A DNA stretch of 64,000 nt from Terrabacter sp. Root85 (GCF_001429185.1 NZ_LMIW01000012.1:186606-250605), one strand, 5' to 3'. Shown: positions 10,584-23,253, numbered from the stretch's first letter. Translations and numbers: made by a program. Notes: generated from the sequence alone by a model not told the origin.

Positions 10584-10640
10584 GTCGCCTCCAGGCCGGT
10601 CGGGGTCGTGGGGTGTGGTGCGGCTTCTTCGTGCGGGCGT

Positions 10641-10672
10641 GCGGTCGAGCGGTGGGAGCGGTCGAGCGGTGG
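10641..10672. repeat. 15-nt direct repeat, two copies
   Basis: GCGGTCGAGCGGTGG occurs at 10641-10655 and again at 10658-10672, a 17-bp period, in the 110-bp gap between the ABC permease stop and the DUF2231 start. It could be a tandem regulator site or replication slippage. Confidence 0.7.
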
Positions 10673-10694
10673 TGCTGCGGCCAGTCTCGTCCGC

Positions 10695-11474
10695 TCAGTC
10701 GTCGAAGCGGAAGAGACGCGCCGCGAGAACCGTTGCGACCACTCCCCACGCGAGGACGACCCCGAGCGCGAGCAGGTTCAGCGTCCCGTCCACCAGGGCC
10801 GACCTGAGCCCGTCCGCCAGACCCGCCGACGGCAGGAAGGCCACGACGTGCGAGACCCCGGCCGGCAGCTCGCTCCGCGGGACGACGACACCGCCGACCG
10901 CGAGGAGCAGCACCCACACGAGGTTGGCGATCGCGAGCACCGCCTCCGCCCGCAGGGTGCCGGCGAGCAGGAGGGCGAGGGCCACGAAGGCCCACGTGCC
11001 GAGGACGACGAAGAGGACGGCATACGCGATCCCGGCGACCTCCGGTCGCCACCCGAGCGCGAGACCGATCACGGCGATGACGGCGATCTGGATCGCCTCG
11101 ACGGCCAGGGTCGCCGCCACCTTGGCTGCGACGAGCCCACCGCGCCCGAGCGGGGTGACACCGAGGTAGCGCAGCACGGCGTAGCGGCGGTCGAAGCCGG
11201 TCGAGATCGCCTGGGACGTGAAGGCGGCCGAGATGACGCAGAGCGCGATGATGCCCGGTGTCGCCACGTCGATGCGCGTGCCCGGACCGAGCGACGGCGA
11301 CGTCGTGACGCTGAGACCGACGAGCGCCAGGGCGGGCAGGACGAGCGAGACGAGCAGCTGTTCACCGTTGCGCAGCAGGCTGCCGACCTCGAAGCCGGCC
11401 TGGGCGAGGACCCGACGGCGCGGAGCGGCCGCTCCAGCGGCGGTCGGCGTCGTCGGGGTGGCTGAGGTGCTCAC
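10695..11474 (-). CDS. ABC-2 type transporter permease
   Basis: 259-residue membrane subunit with six hydrophobic helices and no ATPase motif. The RYAVLRYLGVTPLGR stretch between helices is typical of ABC-2 coupling regions. It pairs with the ATPase overlapping by 4 bases (GTGA). From memory, the same pair lies beside ctaA in mycobacteria (Rv1457c-Rv1458c), where it is linked to heme or cytochrome assembly only by position. The substrate is unknown. Confidence 0.9.
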   Translation of the reverse strand: MSTSATPTTPTAAGAAAPRRRVLAQAGFEVGSLLRNGEQLLVSLVLPALALVGLSVTTSPSLGPGTRIDVATPGIIALCVISAAFTSQAISTGFDRRYAVLRYLGVTPLGRGGLVAAKVAATLAVEAIQIAVIAVIGLALGWRPEVAGIAYAVLFVVLGTWAFVALALLLAGTLRAEAVLAIANLVWVLLLAVGGVVVPRSELPAGVSHVVAFLPSAGLADGLRSALVDGTLNLLALGVVLAWGVVATVLAARLFRFDD

Positions 11475-12181
11475 GCGGCTCCCTTGCGGGTCAGGCTGAA
11501 GTAGACGTCCTCGAGGGAGCGGCCGCCGGTCACCGAGGCCGGGGTCCCCTCGGCGACGGTGCGTCCCGCGTTCATGATGACGAGGTGGTCCGCGAGACGC
11601 CCTGCCTCCTCGAACGAGTGGGTGGTCACGACGACGGTCGTGCCGGCGTCACGCTGCTCGGCCACGAGCTCCCACACGTCGAGCCGTCCGTGCGGGTCGA
11701 GCCCGGCCGCCGGCTCGTCGAGGAAGAGCACCTCGGGGCGCCCGAGCAGCGACGCCGCGAGGGCGAGGCGCTGCTTCTGGCCACCCGAGAGGCGACGCAC
11801 CGTCGTCGAGGCGAAGTCCGTGACGCCGAGCCGCCGCGCGACGGCGTCGACGTCGAGCGGGTCGGCGTAGAGGCGGGAGAGGTGGTGGAGCAGACGCAGC
11901 GGCTTCGTTCCGTTGGGCAGACCGCCCGCCTGGAGCATGACGCCGACGCGGGCGCGGTGGTCGGCGTCCGCCTGCCACGGGTCGGTGCCGAGGACGCGCA
12001 CCGTGCCGCCGTCAGGCCGCCCGAGACCGACCGCGCACTCGATGGCGGTCGTCTTGCCCGCACCGTTGGGACCGAGCACCGCGGTGATGCGGCCGGCGGG
12101 GGCCGTCCACGTCAGGCCGTCGAGGGCACACACCTGACCGAAGGTGCGGTGGAGGTCGGACAGTGTCACCGCATCGGTCAT
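11471..12181 (-). CDS. ABC transporter ATP-binding protein
   Basis: 236 residues with Walker A GPNGAGKTT, signature LSGGQKQRLALAASL, Walker B VLFLDEPAAGLDP and a switch His in VVTTHSFEEA. This is the CcmA/drug-export subclass of ATPases that partner ABC-2 permeases. The start is ATG 12181. A TAGACT box at 12190-12195 on the minus strand lies 8 bases before it, so the leader is minimal. It diverges from psd-pssA. Confidence 0.93.
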   Translation of the reverse strand: MTDAVTLSDLHRTFGQVCALDGLTWTAPAGRITAVLGPNGAGKTTAIECAVGLGRPDGGTVRVLGTDPWQADADHRARVGVMLQAGGLPNGTKPLRLLHHLSRLYADPLDVDAVARRLGVTDFASTTVRRLSGGQKQRLALAASLLGRPEVLFLDEPAAGLDPHGRLDVWELVAEQRDAGTTVVVTTHSFEEAGRLADHLVIMNAGRTVAEGTPASVTGGRSLEDVYFSLTRKGAA

Positions 12182-12321
12182 GGCTCATGAGTCTAGGCTC
12201 GGTGCCGACGACCCCGGTCACCGCACCTCGGTCGCCACCGGCGTACCCCTCACGCCGTCTCTGCTCCGCCCGCCCCACTCGACCTGCTCACCACACTCGA
12301 CCCTGACGGAGACCCCGACCC

Positions 12322-12987
12322 GTGAAGATCGACCCAGCCGCCAAGCCCTTCACCGCGATGGCCGCCGTGCCCACGGTGATCGCCGCGCTGGCCCGCCGAC
12401 CGCGCACGACCGCCGCCCTCGGCCTGCTCACTGCGGGGGTGACCCTCTTCTTCCGCGACCCGGACCGCACCCCGGACCGCTCGCCCGTGTCCGACCCCGA
12501 CGTGGTGCTGGCCCCGGCCGACGGGATCGTCATGCACGTGGGGGAGCCGCAGCCGGGCATCGCCCCGCCCGGTGAGTGGCAGCAGGTCAGCATCTTCCTG
12601 TCGCTGCTCGACGTGCACATGAACCGCTCGCCCTACGGCGGCCGCGTCATCGACGTCACCCACACGCCGGGCCGCTTCCTCGCCGCCTACCGCGCCGAGA
12701 GCGCCACGAAGAACGAGCGCAGCGAGATCATCGTCGAGCGCGTCGTCGCGGGCCGCCCGCGCCGCATCGTCTACCGCCAGCTCGTCGGCCAGCTCGCGCG
12801 CCGCATCGTCACCCGCATCGAGCCCGGTGACGAGATCGGCACCGGCGAGCGCATGGGCCTGATGAAGTTCGGTTCGCGCATGGACGTCTTCGTGCCGCCG
12901 GAGGTGCAGCTCGAGGTCAGCAAGGGCAAGCGCGCCATCGGTGGGGAGACCGTGCTGGGCCGCTTCCCCGCGGCGGACGCCTCGTGA
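12322..12987 (+). CDS. psd: phosphatidylserine decarboxylase, short pyruvoyl type
   Basis: Makes phosphatidylethanolamine from phosphatidylserine. 221 residues, the short (type II/archaetidylserine-like) form. Visible features are a hydrophobic N-terminal segment, FFRDPDRTP, LAPADGIVM, FLSLLDVHMNRSP and the self-processing site KFGSRMDVF, where the Ser would become the pyruvoyl group. The GTG start has GGAG about 10 nt upstream. The last four bases overlap pssA, the gene making its substrate. Confidence 0.93.
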   Translation: MKIDPAAKPFTAMAAVPTVIAALARRPRTTAALGLLTAGVTLFFRDPDRTPDRSPVSDPDVVLAPADGIVMHVGEPQPGIAPPGEWQQVSIFLSLLDVHMNRSPYGGRVIDVTHTPGRFLAAYRAESATKNERSEIIVERVVAGRPRRIVYRQLVGQLARRIVTRIEPGDEIGTGERMGLMKFGSRMDVFVPPEVQLEVSKGKRAIGGETVLGRFPAADAS

Positions 12988-13925
12988 GCGGCGACGCGGC
13001 CTCCGCCTCCGACGATCGGCCCCGCCGGCGCGACCGCGTGAGCCGGCGCATCCGGCTCGTGTCGGCCACCGGCGCCCGGGTCATCCCGCTCGACCGGCTC
13101 AACCCGCGCGTCCGTGCGCGGGCGACCCTTCCCAGCCTCTTCACGCTCGGCAACATGCTGTGCGGCTTCTCGTCGGTGCTCCTGTCGTTCCAGGGGCACT
13201 TCCGCGCGGCCGCGGTGCTCGTCGGCATCTCGATCGTCCTCGACATCTGCGACGGCGCGGTGGCCCGTGCCGTCGGTGCCATCACGCCGTTCGGCCTGCA
13301 GTTCGACTCCCTCGCCGACCTCATCTCGTTCGGGATCGCACCCGCCGTGCTCGTCTACACGTGGGCGCTGCCGGCCTACCCGGTCTGGGCCTGGGCCGGG
13401 GCGATGTTCTGGCTCGCCTGCGCGGCCTACCGACTGGCCCGCTTCAACGTCACCATCGACCCGCTGGCCGACAAGCGCTACTTCGTCGGTCTCGCGAGCC
13501 CCGGTGCCGCGGGCGTCGTCATCTCGACGGTGCTCGCCATCGGCGAGCCCCTCTACGACTGGGCGCCCCTCGTGCCGGTCGCGGCCGGGGTGGTCCCGGC
13601 CGCGCTCATGGCCTCGTCGTTCCGCTTCCGCTCCTTCCGCGACCTGCTGTCGCCGCGCCACCTGCGGATCACGATCCCCCTCGGCATCGTCATCGCGCTG
13701 GGGCTCGCGCTCTTCCCCGGCGCTACGGGCATGGCGCTCGCGTACGGCTACGTGCTCACCTGCCCCCTGGGCTGGGTCACGGCCCCGCTGCGGAGGCGCT
13801 GGTTCGGGGAGGACGCCGTCGCGCCGCCGCGCACGCGGATGCCATCGGTCATCATGCCGCCCGACCTGGATGACGACGACGATGACGACGGGGACGACGA
13901 CGCCGATCGCGCTACCTGGCGGTAA
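12984..13925 (+). CDS. pssA: CDP-diacylglycerol-serine O-phosphatidyltransferase
   Basis: Membrane enzyme making phosphatidylserine from CDP-diacylglycerol and serine. The CDP-alcohol phosphotransferase signature is visible as DICDGAVARAVG, then FGLQFDSLAD, with about eight helices. The N-terminal 45 residues are Arg-rich, and the C-terminus carries a run of Asp residues after MPPDLDDD, an acidic tail not needed for catalysis. GTG 12984 overlaps the psd stop (GTGA), so the two steps are co-translated. Confidence 0.94.
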   Translation: MSGDAASASDDRPRRRDRVSRRIRLVSATGARVIPLDRLNPRVRARATLPSLFTLGNMLCGFSSVLLSFQGHFRAAAVLVGISIVLDICDGAVARAVGAITPFGLQFDSLADLISFGIAPAVLVYTWALPAYPVWAWAGAMFWLACAAYRLARFNVTIDPLADKRYFVGLASPGAAGVVISTVLAIGEPLYDWAPLVPVAAGVVPAALMASSFRFRSFRDLLSPRHLRITIPLGIVIALGLALFPGATGMALAYGYVLTCPLGWVTAPLRRRWFGEDAVAPPRTRMPSVIMPPDLDDDDDDDGDDDADRATWR

Positions 13926-13960
13926 GGACGACCTAACTGGAGTCGCAGCCCCAATTACGT

Positions 13961-13972
13961 CACAATGGTGTG
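13961..13972. promoter_or_regulatory. candidate SufR operator at the sufR start
   Basis: CACA at 13961-13964 and TGTG at 13969-13972 form a short inverted repeat around ATGG, overlapping the likely -10 region and the sufR start. SUF operons in actinobacteria are repressed by Fe-S-loaded SufR at their own promoter, so position fits. The repeat is short and could be chance. Confidence 0.3.
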
Positions 13973-14794
13973 GTGTTTATCGGAGCGCACGCCCCGCGTG
14001 AGACGAAGGACGGCGAGGACGGCCAGCACGTCTCGCCGCTCGAGTCGCGCACGCGCTCGCGGGTGCTCCACATGGTCTCTGCCGACGGCCCGATCTCGGC
14101 CGCCGAGCTCGGGCGTCATCTCGACCTGACACCGGCTGCCGTGCGTCGTCACCTCGACGCGCTCGTCGAGCAGGGCGCCGTCGTCCCGCACGAGCCCACC
14201 GGTGGTCGCCGCGGCCGTGGACGCCCTGCTCGCGCCTACGTCGTGTCCGACGCCGGCCACAACGCCCTCGAGGCCGACTACGACTCGCTCGCCGTCGAGG
14301 TGCTGCGCTACCTCCAGGAGCACGCGGGACCCGCGGCCGTCGGCGACTTCGCCCGCAGCCGCGTCGGCGCGCTCGAGGAGCGGTATGCCGCCCGGCTCGC
14401 CGCCGCCGGCGACGACCCCGCCGCGCGCACCGAGGCCCTCGTCGAGGCGCTGAGCGAGGACGGCTTCGCCGCCACCGCCCGGCCCGTCGGCGCCGGCGGC
14501 CTGACCGGCGTCCAGCTGTGCCAGGGCCACTGCCCGGTGCAGCACGTCGCCACCGAGTTCCCGGCCTTCTGCGAGGCCGAGACCGACGCGTTCTCCCGGT
14601 TGCTCGGGGTGCACGTCCAGCGCCTCGCGACCCTCGCGGGCGGACACCACGTCTGCACGACGTTCGTCCCGACCGGTGGGATCGGCTCCCGCCCCCGGAA
14701 GACCACGCAGCCCTCGGGTGTTGACCCGGAGGCTGCCCCACCTCGTTCGAGCACCACCGACACGCTCACGCACGTCAAGGAAGGTTCCTCATGA
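13970..14794 (+). CDS. sufR: Fe-S-binding SUF operon repressor
   Basis: 274-residue winged-helix regulator: HTH about residues 23-75 ([23 protein letters not shown]), then a C-terminal sensor domain with Cys ligands in [19 protein letters not shown], the pattern used by SufR to hold an Fe-S cluster. It represses the SUF operon when clusters are plentiful. GTG 13970 begins the frame; a second GTG follows at once. The stop overlaps the sufB ATG (ATGA). The C-terminal 40 residues are Pro/Thr-rich and look disordered. Confidence 0.92.
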   Translation: MVFIGAHAPRETKDGEDGQHVSPLESRTRSRVLHMVSADGPISAAELGRHLDLTPAAVRRHLDALVEQGAVVPHEPTGGRRGRGRPARAYVVSDAGHNALEADYDSLAVEVLRYLQEHAGPAAVGDFARSRVGALEERYAARLAAAGDDPAARTEALVEALSEDGFAATARPVGAGGLTGVQLCQGHCPVQHVATEFPAFCEAETDAFSRLLGVHVQRLATLAGGHHVCTTFVPTGGIGSRPRKTTQPSGVDPEAAPPRSSTTDTLTHVKEGSS

Positions 14795-16211
14795 CCACGC
14801 ACATCGAAGAGCTGAACCCCGGCCTCAAGGGCATCGGCACCTACGAGTACGGCTGGGCCGACAGCGACGTGGCCGGGTCCACGGCGCGTCGAGGGCTCAA
14901 CGAGGACGTCGTGCGCGACATCTCGGCCCGCAAGAGCGAGCCGGAGTGGATGACGAAGCTGCGCCTGAAGAGCCTCAGCCTCTTCGGCAAGAAGCCCATG
15001 CCCTCGTGGGGCTCGGACCTCACCGGCATCGACTTCCAGAACATCAAGTACTTCGTGAAGTCGACCGAGAAGCAGGCCGCCACGTGGGACGACCTGCCAG
15101 AGGACATCAAGAACACCTATGACCGTCTGGGCATCCCGGAGGCCGAGAAGCAGCGCCTCGTCTCCGGTGTCGCAGCCCAGTACGAGTCGGAGGTCGTCTA
15201 CCACCAGATCCGTGAGGACCTCGAGGCCCAGGGCGTCATCTTCCTCGACACCGACACGGCCCTGAAGGAGCACGAGGACCTCTTCCGCGAGCACTTCGCG
15301 ACCGTCATCCCGGCCGGCGACAACAAGTTCGCCGCGCTCAACACCGCCGTGTGGTCGGGGGGCTCGTTCATCTACGTCCCCAAGGGTGTCCACGTGGACA
15401 TCCCGCTCCAGGCGTACTTCCGCATCAACACCGAGAACATGGGCCAGTTCGAGCGGACGCTGATCATCGCCGACGAGGGTTCCTACGTGCACTACGTCGA
15501 GGGCTGCACCGCCCCGATCTACAAGTCGGACTCGCTCCACTCGGCCGTCGTCGAGATCATCGTCAAGAAGAACGCCCGCGTGCGCTACACGACGATCCAG
15601 AACTGGTCCAACAACGTCTACAACCTCGTCACGAAGCGCGCGACCTGCGAGGCCGGCGCGACGATGGAGTGGGTCGATGGCAACATCGGCTCCAAGGTGA
15701 CGATGAAGTACCCCGCCGTCTTCCTCATGGGCGAGCACGCCAAGGGCGAGACGCTCTCCATCGCCTTCGCCGGCGAGGGCCAGCACCAGGACACCGGCTC
15801 CAAGATGGTCCACGCGGCTCCCAACACGAAGAGCTCGATCATCAGCAAGTCGGTCGCCCGTGGCGGCGGCCGTGCGAGCTACCGCGGCCTCGTGCAGGTG
15901 CTCGAGGGCGCGTCGCACTCGGCCTCGACCGTGCGTTGTGACGCCCTGCTCGTCGACACGATCAGCCGATCCGACACCTACCCCTACGTCGACATCCGCG
16001 AGGACGACGTCTCGATGGGACACGAGGCCACGGTCTCGAAGGTGTCCGAGGACCAGCTCTTCTACCTCATGTCGCGCGGCATGGCCGAGGACGAGGCCAT
16101 GGCGATGATCGTGCGCGGCTTCATCGAGCCCATCGCGCGCGAGCTGCCCATGGAGTACGCCCTCGAGCTCAACCGCCTCATCGAGCTGCAGATGGAAGGA
16201 GCCGTCGGCTG

Positions 16212-16212
<1 letters not shown>
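14791..16212 (+). CDS. sufB: Fe-S cluster assembly scaffold SufB
   Basis: 473-residue scaffold of the SufBC2D complex on which Fe-S clusters are built. Conserved stretches include [46 protein letters not shown] and [19 protein letters not shown]. The protein is uninterrupted; M. tuberculosis SufB carries an intein, but none is present here. It overlaps sufR and its stop TGA shares bases with the sufD ATG. Confidence 0.97.
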
Positions 16213-19593
<3,381 letters not shown>

Positions 19594-19594
<1 letters not shown>

Positions 19595-20076
19595 TGGACC
19601 TCTACCAGGAGCTCATCCTCGAGCACTCCAAGCGCCCGCACCACGCGGGCCTGCGCGACCCGTTCGACGCCGAGGTGCACCACATCAACCCGACGTGCGG
19701 CGACGAGGTGACCCTTCGGGTCGACGTCTCCGGCACGGGTGCCGAGGCGGTCGTGACCGACGTCTCCTACGAGGCGCAGGGCTGCTCGATCTCCGTCGCG
19801 AGCGCGTCCGTCCTCGCCGAGGAGGTCATCGGCCACCGCGTCGACGAGGCCCTCGAGACCTTCGAGGCGATGCGCGCCATGCTGACCTCCCGAGGCCAGG
19901 TGGCCGGTGACGAGACCGTCATCGGTGACGGCGTCGCCTTCGCCGGCGTCTCGAAGTACCCCGCGCGCGTCAAGTGCGCCCTGCTCGGCTGGTCCGCTTT
20001 CACCGATGCCCTCGCCCGAGCCGGTGTCGACATCTCTTCCACGAGTTCCACCTCCCCCCAAGGAGTTTCGTCATGA
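19594..20076 (+). CDS. sufU: SufU sulfur-transfer protein
   Basis: 160-residue zinc-dependent protein that accepts persulfide from SufS in Gram-positive SUF systems. Ligands are visible at C35 (NPTCGD), C64 (QGCSISVAS) and C128 (VKCALLGW). The insertion between the second and third Cys is characteristic of SufU rather than IscU. The Ser/Thr-rich tail overlaps sufT by 4 bases. Confidence 0.94.
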
Positions 20077-20399
20077 CCCAGACCACCACCCCGCCCAACG
20101 TGGCCGACGTCGAGGAGGCCATGCGCGACGTCGTCGACCCCGAGCTCGGCATCAACGTCGTCGACCTCGGCCTCGTCTACGGCATCACCGTCGACGCCCA
20201 GTCGCACGCCGTCATCGACATGACGCTGACGTCTGCCGCGTGCCCCCTCACCGACGTCATCGAGGACCAGACCGCTCAGGCGCTGGAGGGGCTCGTCACC
20301 ACGCACCGCATCAACTGGGTGTGGATGCCGCCGTGGGGTCCCGACAAGATCACCGAGGACGGCCGCGAGCAGCTGCGCGCCCTCGGCTTCAACCTCTGA
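20073..20399 (+). CDS. sufT: SufT/DUF59 Fe-S maturation factor
   Basis: 108-residue MIP18 (DUF59) protein that helps deliver Fe-S clusters to clients. DPELGINVVDLGLVYGI and TLTSAACPLTDVIEDQ are the family signatures, with the conserved Cys in the latter. ATG 20073 has AAGGAG 7 nt upstream, the best ribosome site of the operon, and overlaps the sufU stop. It is the last SUF gene; acVLRF1 follows after 19 bases. Confidence 0.94.
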   Translation: MTQTTTPPNVADVEEAMRDVVDPELGINVVDLGLVYGITVDAQSHAVIDMTLTSAACPLTDVIEDQTAQALEGLVTTHRINWVWMPPWGPDKITEDGREQLRALGFNL

Positions 20400-20418
20400 G
20401 CCAGCAGCACCCGCGCTC

Positions 20419-21045
20419 GTGACGACGCGCGTCATCGAGGTCGACCCCGTGCGGTTCGACCGTTGGATGGCGGGCTTCGCCGAGCGGCACGGCACCTACG
20501 ACGCCGCCGAGGAGTCCACTCCCGGCGGCGTCGTCGTGTCCGCCCGCGCCGCCGACGGATCCACCGTCGTGGCAACGCCGTTCGCCCACGAGCCCCTCGG
20601 TGTCATCCTCGTCAGGCGCGGTGGGTATGCCGTGGGGCTGGCCTCCGCCGGTGCCTTCACCGCCTCGAAGGTCGGGACGCGCCACGTGCAGTCACGCACC
20701 GCAGCGGGTGGGTGGTCGCAGCAGCGCTTCGCCCGCCGACGGGGGAAGCAGGCCGACGAGCTCGTCGATGCCGTTGTCGGCCACGCGCGACGGGTGCTCC
20801 TCGGGGACGACGAGTCACCCGCGACGGGAGCAGACGGCATACCTCATGCTCTGGTCGTCGGCGGGGACCGCACGCTCGTGCGCGAGGTCCTCGACGCCGG
20901 AGCCCTGCGGGCCCTGGCGGGGCTGCCGATGCGGGAGCTCTACGACCTGCCCGACCCGAAGCGCGACGTGCTCGAGACCGCGCTGCGCCGTGGGCGAGCC
21001 GTGCGCATCGAGCTGGACGAGGCGCCGCCGGGTGGCGTCAGCTGA
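20419..21045 (+). CDS. acVLRF1-family peptidyl-tRNA hydrolase (Vms1-like release factor)
   Basis: 208 residues. Residues 97-111 read GGWSQQRFARRRGKQ, the signature of actinobacterial Vms1/ANKZF1-like release-factor-1 domains, where the Gln positions stand in for the GGQ loop of release factors. The family is thought to cleave peptidyl-tRNA on stalled ribosomes. GTG 20419 lies 19 bases after sufT, so it is probably read through from the SUF operon. Its 3' end overlaps the convergent metallopeptidase by 8 bases. Rare ATA and TAT codons both fall in GTATGCC words. Confidence 0.75.
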   Translation: MTTRVIEVDPVRFDRWMAGFAERHGTYDAAEESTPGGVVVSARAADGSTVVATPFAHEPLGVILVRRGGYAVGLASAGAFTASKVGTRHVQSRTAAGGWSQQRFARRRGKQADELVDAVVGHARRVLLGDDESPATGADGIPHALVVGGDRTLVREVLDAGALRALAGLPMRELYDLPDPKRDVLETALRRGRAVRIELDEAPPGGVS

Positions 21046-21994
21046 CGGTGTCGACGCCGAAGGTGTTGCACTGGTTGAGGTCGCCGGTCTGGTAGCCCTG
21101 CAGGAACCACTTCTGGCGGGCCTCCGACGAGCCGTGCGTCCAGTTCTCGGGAGTGACGCGACCCTGCATCTTCTTCTGGATGCGGTCGTCTCCGACGGCT
21201 GACGCGGCCGAGAGCGCGGACGTGATGTCCTGCTCGGTGATGGGCTTGAGCAGTGGGGTGCCGTCGGCGTCGGTCGTCTCGGTCGCGTGCTTGACCCACG
21301 TGCCGGCGAGGCAGTCGGCCATGAGCTCGATGCGGACGGCGCCGGAGTTGGGGCCCTGGGGGTCCTGCTGCGCCCGGTCGAGGATGCCGAGGAGGTCCTG
21401 CACGTGGTGGCCGTACTCGTGCGCGATGACGTACTCCTTGGCGAGCTGGCCGCCGTCGGCGCCGAACTTGCTCTGCAGCTCCTCGAAGAAGCTCGCGTCG
21501 ACGTAGACCTTGGCGTCGAGCGGGCAGTAGAACGGGCCGACTTGCGAGTTGGCGGTGCCGCAGCCCGACGGGGTCTGGCCCTGGTAGATGACGGTCTTCA
21601 CCGGCTCGTAGTTCATCTGATATTTCGGCAGCGTCTTGCCCCAGTAGTCCTGGACGCTGTTGACCGTCGCGATGATGAGGCAGACGTCGTTCTTGTTGGC
21701 GTCGGCGCCGGTCTTGCACTGGGAGAACTCGCCCTGGTCGACCTGGCCCGCGGCCGCGACCTGGCTGCTCTCGAGCTGCTGGGACGGGAGGCCACCGGCG
21801 CCGGTGCCGGAGTCACCGCCGCCACCGAGGATCTTGCCCCCGCCGAAGATGAGCATGAGCACGAGCAGGATGAGGCCGCCGATGCCTCCGCCGACCTGGA
21901 TGCCGCCGGGGAAGCCTCCGCCTCCGCCGCCACCTCCGCTGCCGCCGCTCTGCACCTGGGAGGTGTCGAGCTGGGCGCTGTCGTTGAAGCTCAT
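21038..21994 (-). CDS. membrane-anchored neutral zinc metallopeptidase (YpfJ family)
   Basis: 318 residues: a Gly-rich N-terminus (residues 17-38), one hydrophobic anchor (40-50), a Gly/Ser linker, then a metalloprotease domain with HEYGHH at 192-197 and a downstream RIELMADCLAG acidic ligand. Four Cys between residues 93 and 157 may form disulfides, consistent with an exported catalytic domain. Substrates are unknown for the family. Its leader contains a strong hairpin, noted separately. Confidence 0.88.
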   Translation of the reverse strand: MSFNDSAQLDTSQVQSGGSGGGGGGGGFPGGIQVGGGIGGLILLVLMLIFGGGKILGGGGDSGTGAGGLPSQQLESSQVAAAGQVDQGEFSQCKTGADANKNDVCLIIATVNSVQDYWGKTLPKYQMNYEPVKTVIYQGQTPSGCGTANSQVGPFYCPLDAKVYVDASFFEELQSKFGADGGQLAKEYVIAHEYGHHVQDLLGILDRAQQDPQGPNSGAVRIELMADCLAGTWVKHATETTDADGTPLLKPITEQDITSALSAASAVGDDRIQKKMQGRVTPENWTHGSSEARQKWFLQGYQTGDLNQCNTFGVDTVS

Positions 21995-22012
21995 CTGCCG
22001 CTCCTCGGGTCG

Positions 22013-22034
22013 GGACCGGGGGCCTCCCCGGTCC
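22013..22034 (-). promoter_or_regulatory. leader hairpin of the metallopeptidase gene
   Basis: GGACCGGGG at 22013-22021 and CCCCGGTCC at 22026-22034 form a perfect 9-bp stem with a 4-nt loop, 19 bases upstream of the ATG and downstream of a TAGGGT -10 candidate at 22047-22052. It would fold in the 5' leader of the transcript, next to the GAGGAG ribosome site. Confidence 0.5.
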
Positions 22035-22120
22035 GGTCGAGATCACCCTAGTGCGCGGGGACCTGTGGACGTCGGCTGCTGCACGGCCGCCGTGACGGTG
22101 TCGTACCCGCTGGGGGCGGG

Positions 22121-23104
22121 TCAGCGATCGGCGGGATCGTTGGGGGTGGCGTCGACGGCGCCCGCCGACTTCACGAGCCGCGCGGCAAGGTCCTCGGTGG
22201 CCTGGACGAGCGCGGGGGACCCGATCACCTCGAAGGTCAGCGGGGTGACGGCGAGCTGGCGGGCGTACCACTCGGGCTCGTCGGTCGTGGCCCTCAGCCG
22301 GACGCCGCCCTCGACCGGCTCGAGCCGTCCGAGGCTGCGCGGGATCCATCGCGTGGCCTCGTCGAGGTCGGCCCGGAGGAGGACGTCGACGTCGTGGCGC
22401 CAGCCCTGGGAGAGGTGCTCCTCCAGCGTCCGGAGGGCGTCCAGGTCCTCCGGGGGGTCGAAGGTCACCGACGTCGTGAAGACCGACCGGACCCGGTCGA
22501 CGCGCAGGGCGCGCTGGGCGTCGCTCGTCTGCGACCAGCCGAGGAGGTACCAGCGGCCGTGACGCAGGACGACGGCCCACGGATCGATCTCCATGGGCCG
22601 CTCCCGGCCGTCCTCGAGGCGGTAGTCGAGGCGCACCCGGCGCGACCTCGTGCACGCCTCGACGAGCTGGGCCGTCGCGGCAGGGTCGACGCGCAGGCTC
22701 GGGTCCGGAGGGGGCCCGGTGACCCGGCGGACCGCCCGCACCGGTTCGGCGACCTGCTGGGGGAGCACGCGCAGGATCTTGGACAGGGCGGCCCCGACGA
22801 GCTCGGTCGGGTCAGCGGCGCCGCGGTGGCCCTCGAGCACGGCCATGACGAGGCCGAGCGCCTCGGCGGCCGTGAACATCAGTGGCGGCAGACGGAGCCC
22901 ACGGCCGACCCGGTAGCCGCCGTGTGGGCCGGTCACCGACTCGATGGGCAGGTCGGCCTCGCGGAGGATCGCGACGTAGCGACGGGCGGCGCGCTCGGAG
23001 ACCCCGAGGTGGTCGCCGAGCCGCTCCGCCGTGATGCCGGGGCTGTCCTGGATGGCCTCGAGGGCGAGAAGGGCCCGTGCCGTGGGACTCGTGTCGTACC
23101 GCAC
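22121..23104 (-). CDS. WYL-domain transcriptional regulator
   Basis: 327 residues: N-terminal DeoR/YafY-like winged helix (about 5-65, ERLGDHLGVSERAARRYVAIL), then a WYL ligand-binding domain with the GRWYLLGW and ALRVDRVRSV motifs and a C-terminal WCX segment. The second GTG, at 23104, is preferred because GGGAGG lies 6 nt upstream; the earlier GTG at 23113 has no spacing. It diverges from the DinB gene, its likely target, with a hairpin or operator between. Confidence 0.88.
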   Translation of the reverse strand: MRYDTSPTARALLALEAIQDSPGITAERLGDHLGVSERAARRYVAILREADLPIESVTGPHGGYRVGRGLRLPPLMFTAAEALGLVMAVLEGHRGAADPTELVGAALSKILRVLPQQVAEPVRAVRRVTGPPPDPSLRVDPAATAQLVEACTRSRRVRLDYRLEDGRERPMEIDPWAVVLRHGRWYLLGWSQTSDAQRALRVDRVRSVFTTSVTFDPPEDLDALRTLEEHLSQGWRHDVDVLLRADLDEATRWIPRSLGRLEPVEGGVRLRATTDEPEWYARQLAVTPLTFEVIGSPALVQATEDLAARLVKSAGAVDATPNDPADR

Positions 23105-23114
23105 ACCTCTCACC

Positions 23115-23137
23115 TCCCGGACGCCGACCGTCCGGGA
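23115..23137. promoter_or_regulatory. inverted repeat at the WYL regulator start
   Basis: TCCCGGAC (23115-23122) and GTCCGGGA (23130-23137) are perfect 8-bp arms around 7 bases. On the regulator's RNA the 3' arm contains part of the GGGAGG ribosome site, so it could either be an autoregulatory operator or a stem hiding the site. Confidence 0.5.
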
Positions 23138-23253
23138 CGACGATATCGCCCGGCGGTGACGGTCGAGCTCGTCGACGTGGGTCCGATCCCGACCCGAGCC
23201 GTGCTCGATCGGTAGTCTGAGCCGTCCTGCGCGGCGTACGACGAGGAGACGTC

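Noticed and set aside
13856-13920. Poly-Asp run at the pssA end as frameshift or assembly error
   Set aside because: The frame stays open to a proper stop and acidic tails occur in this family.
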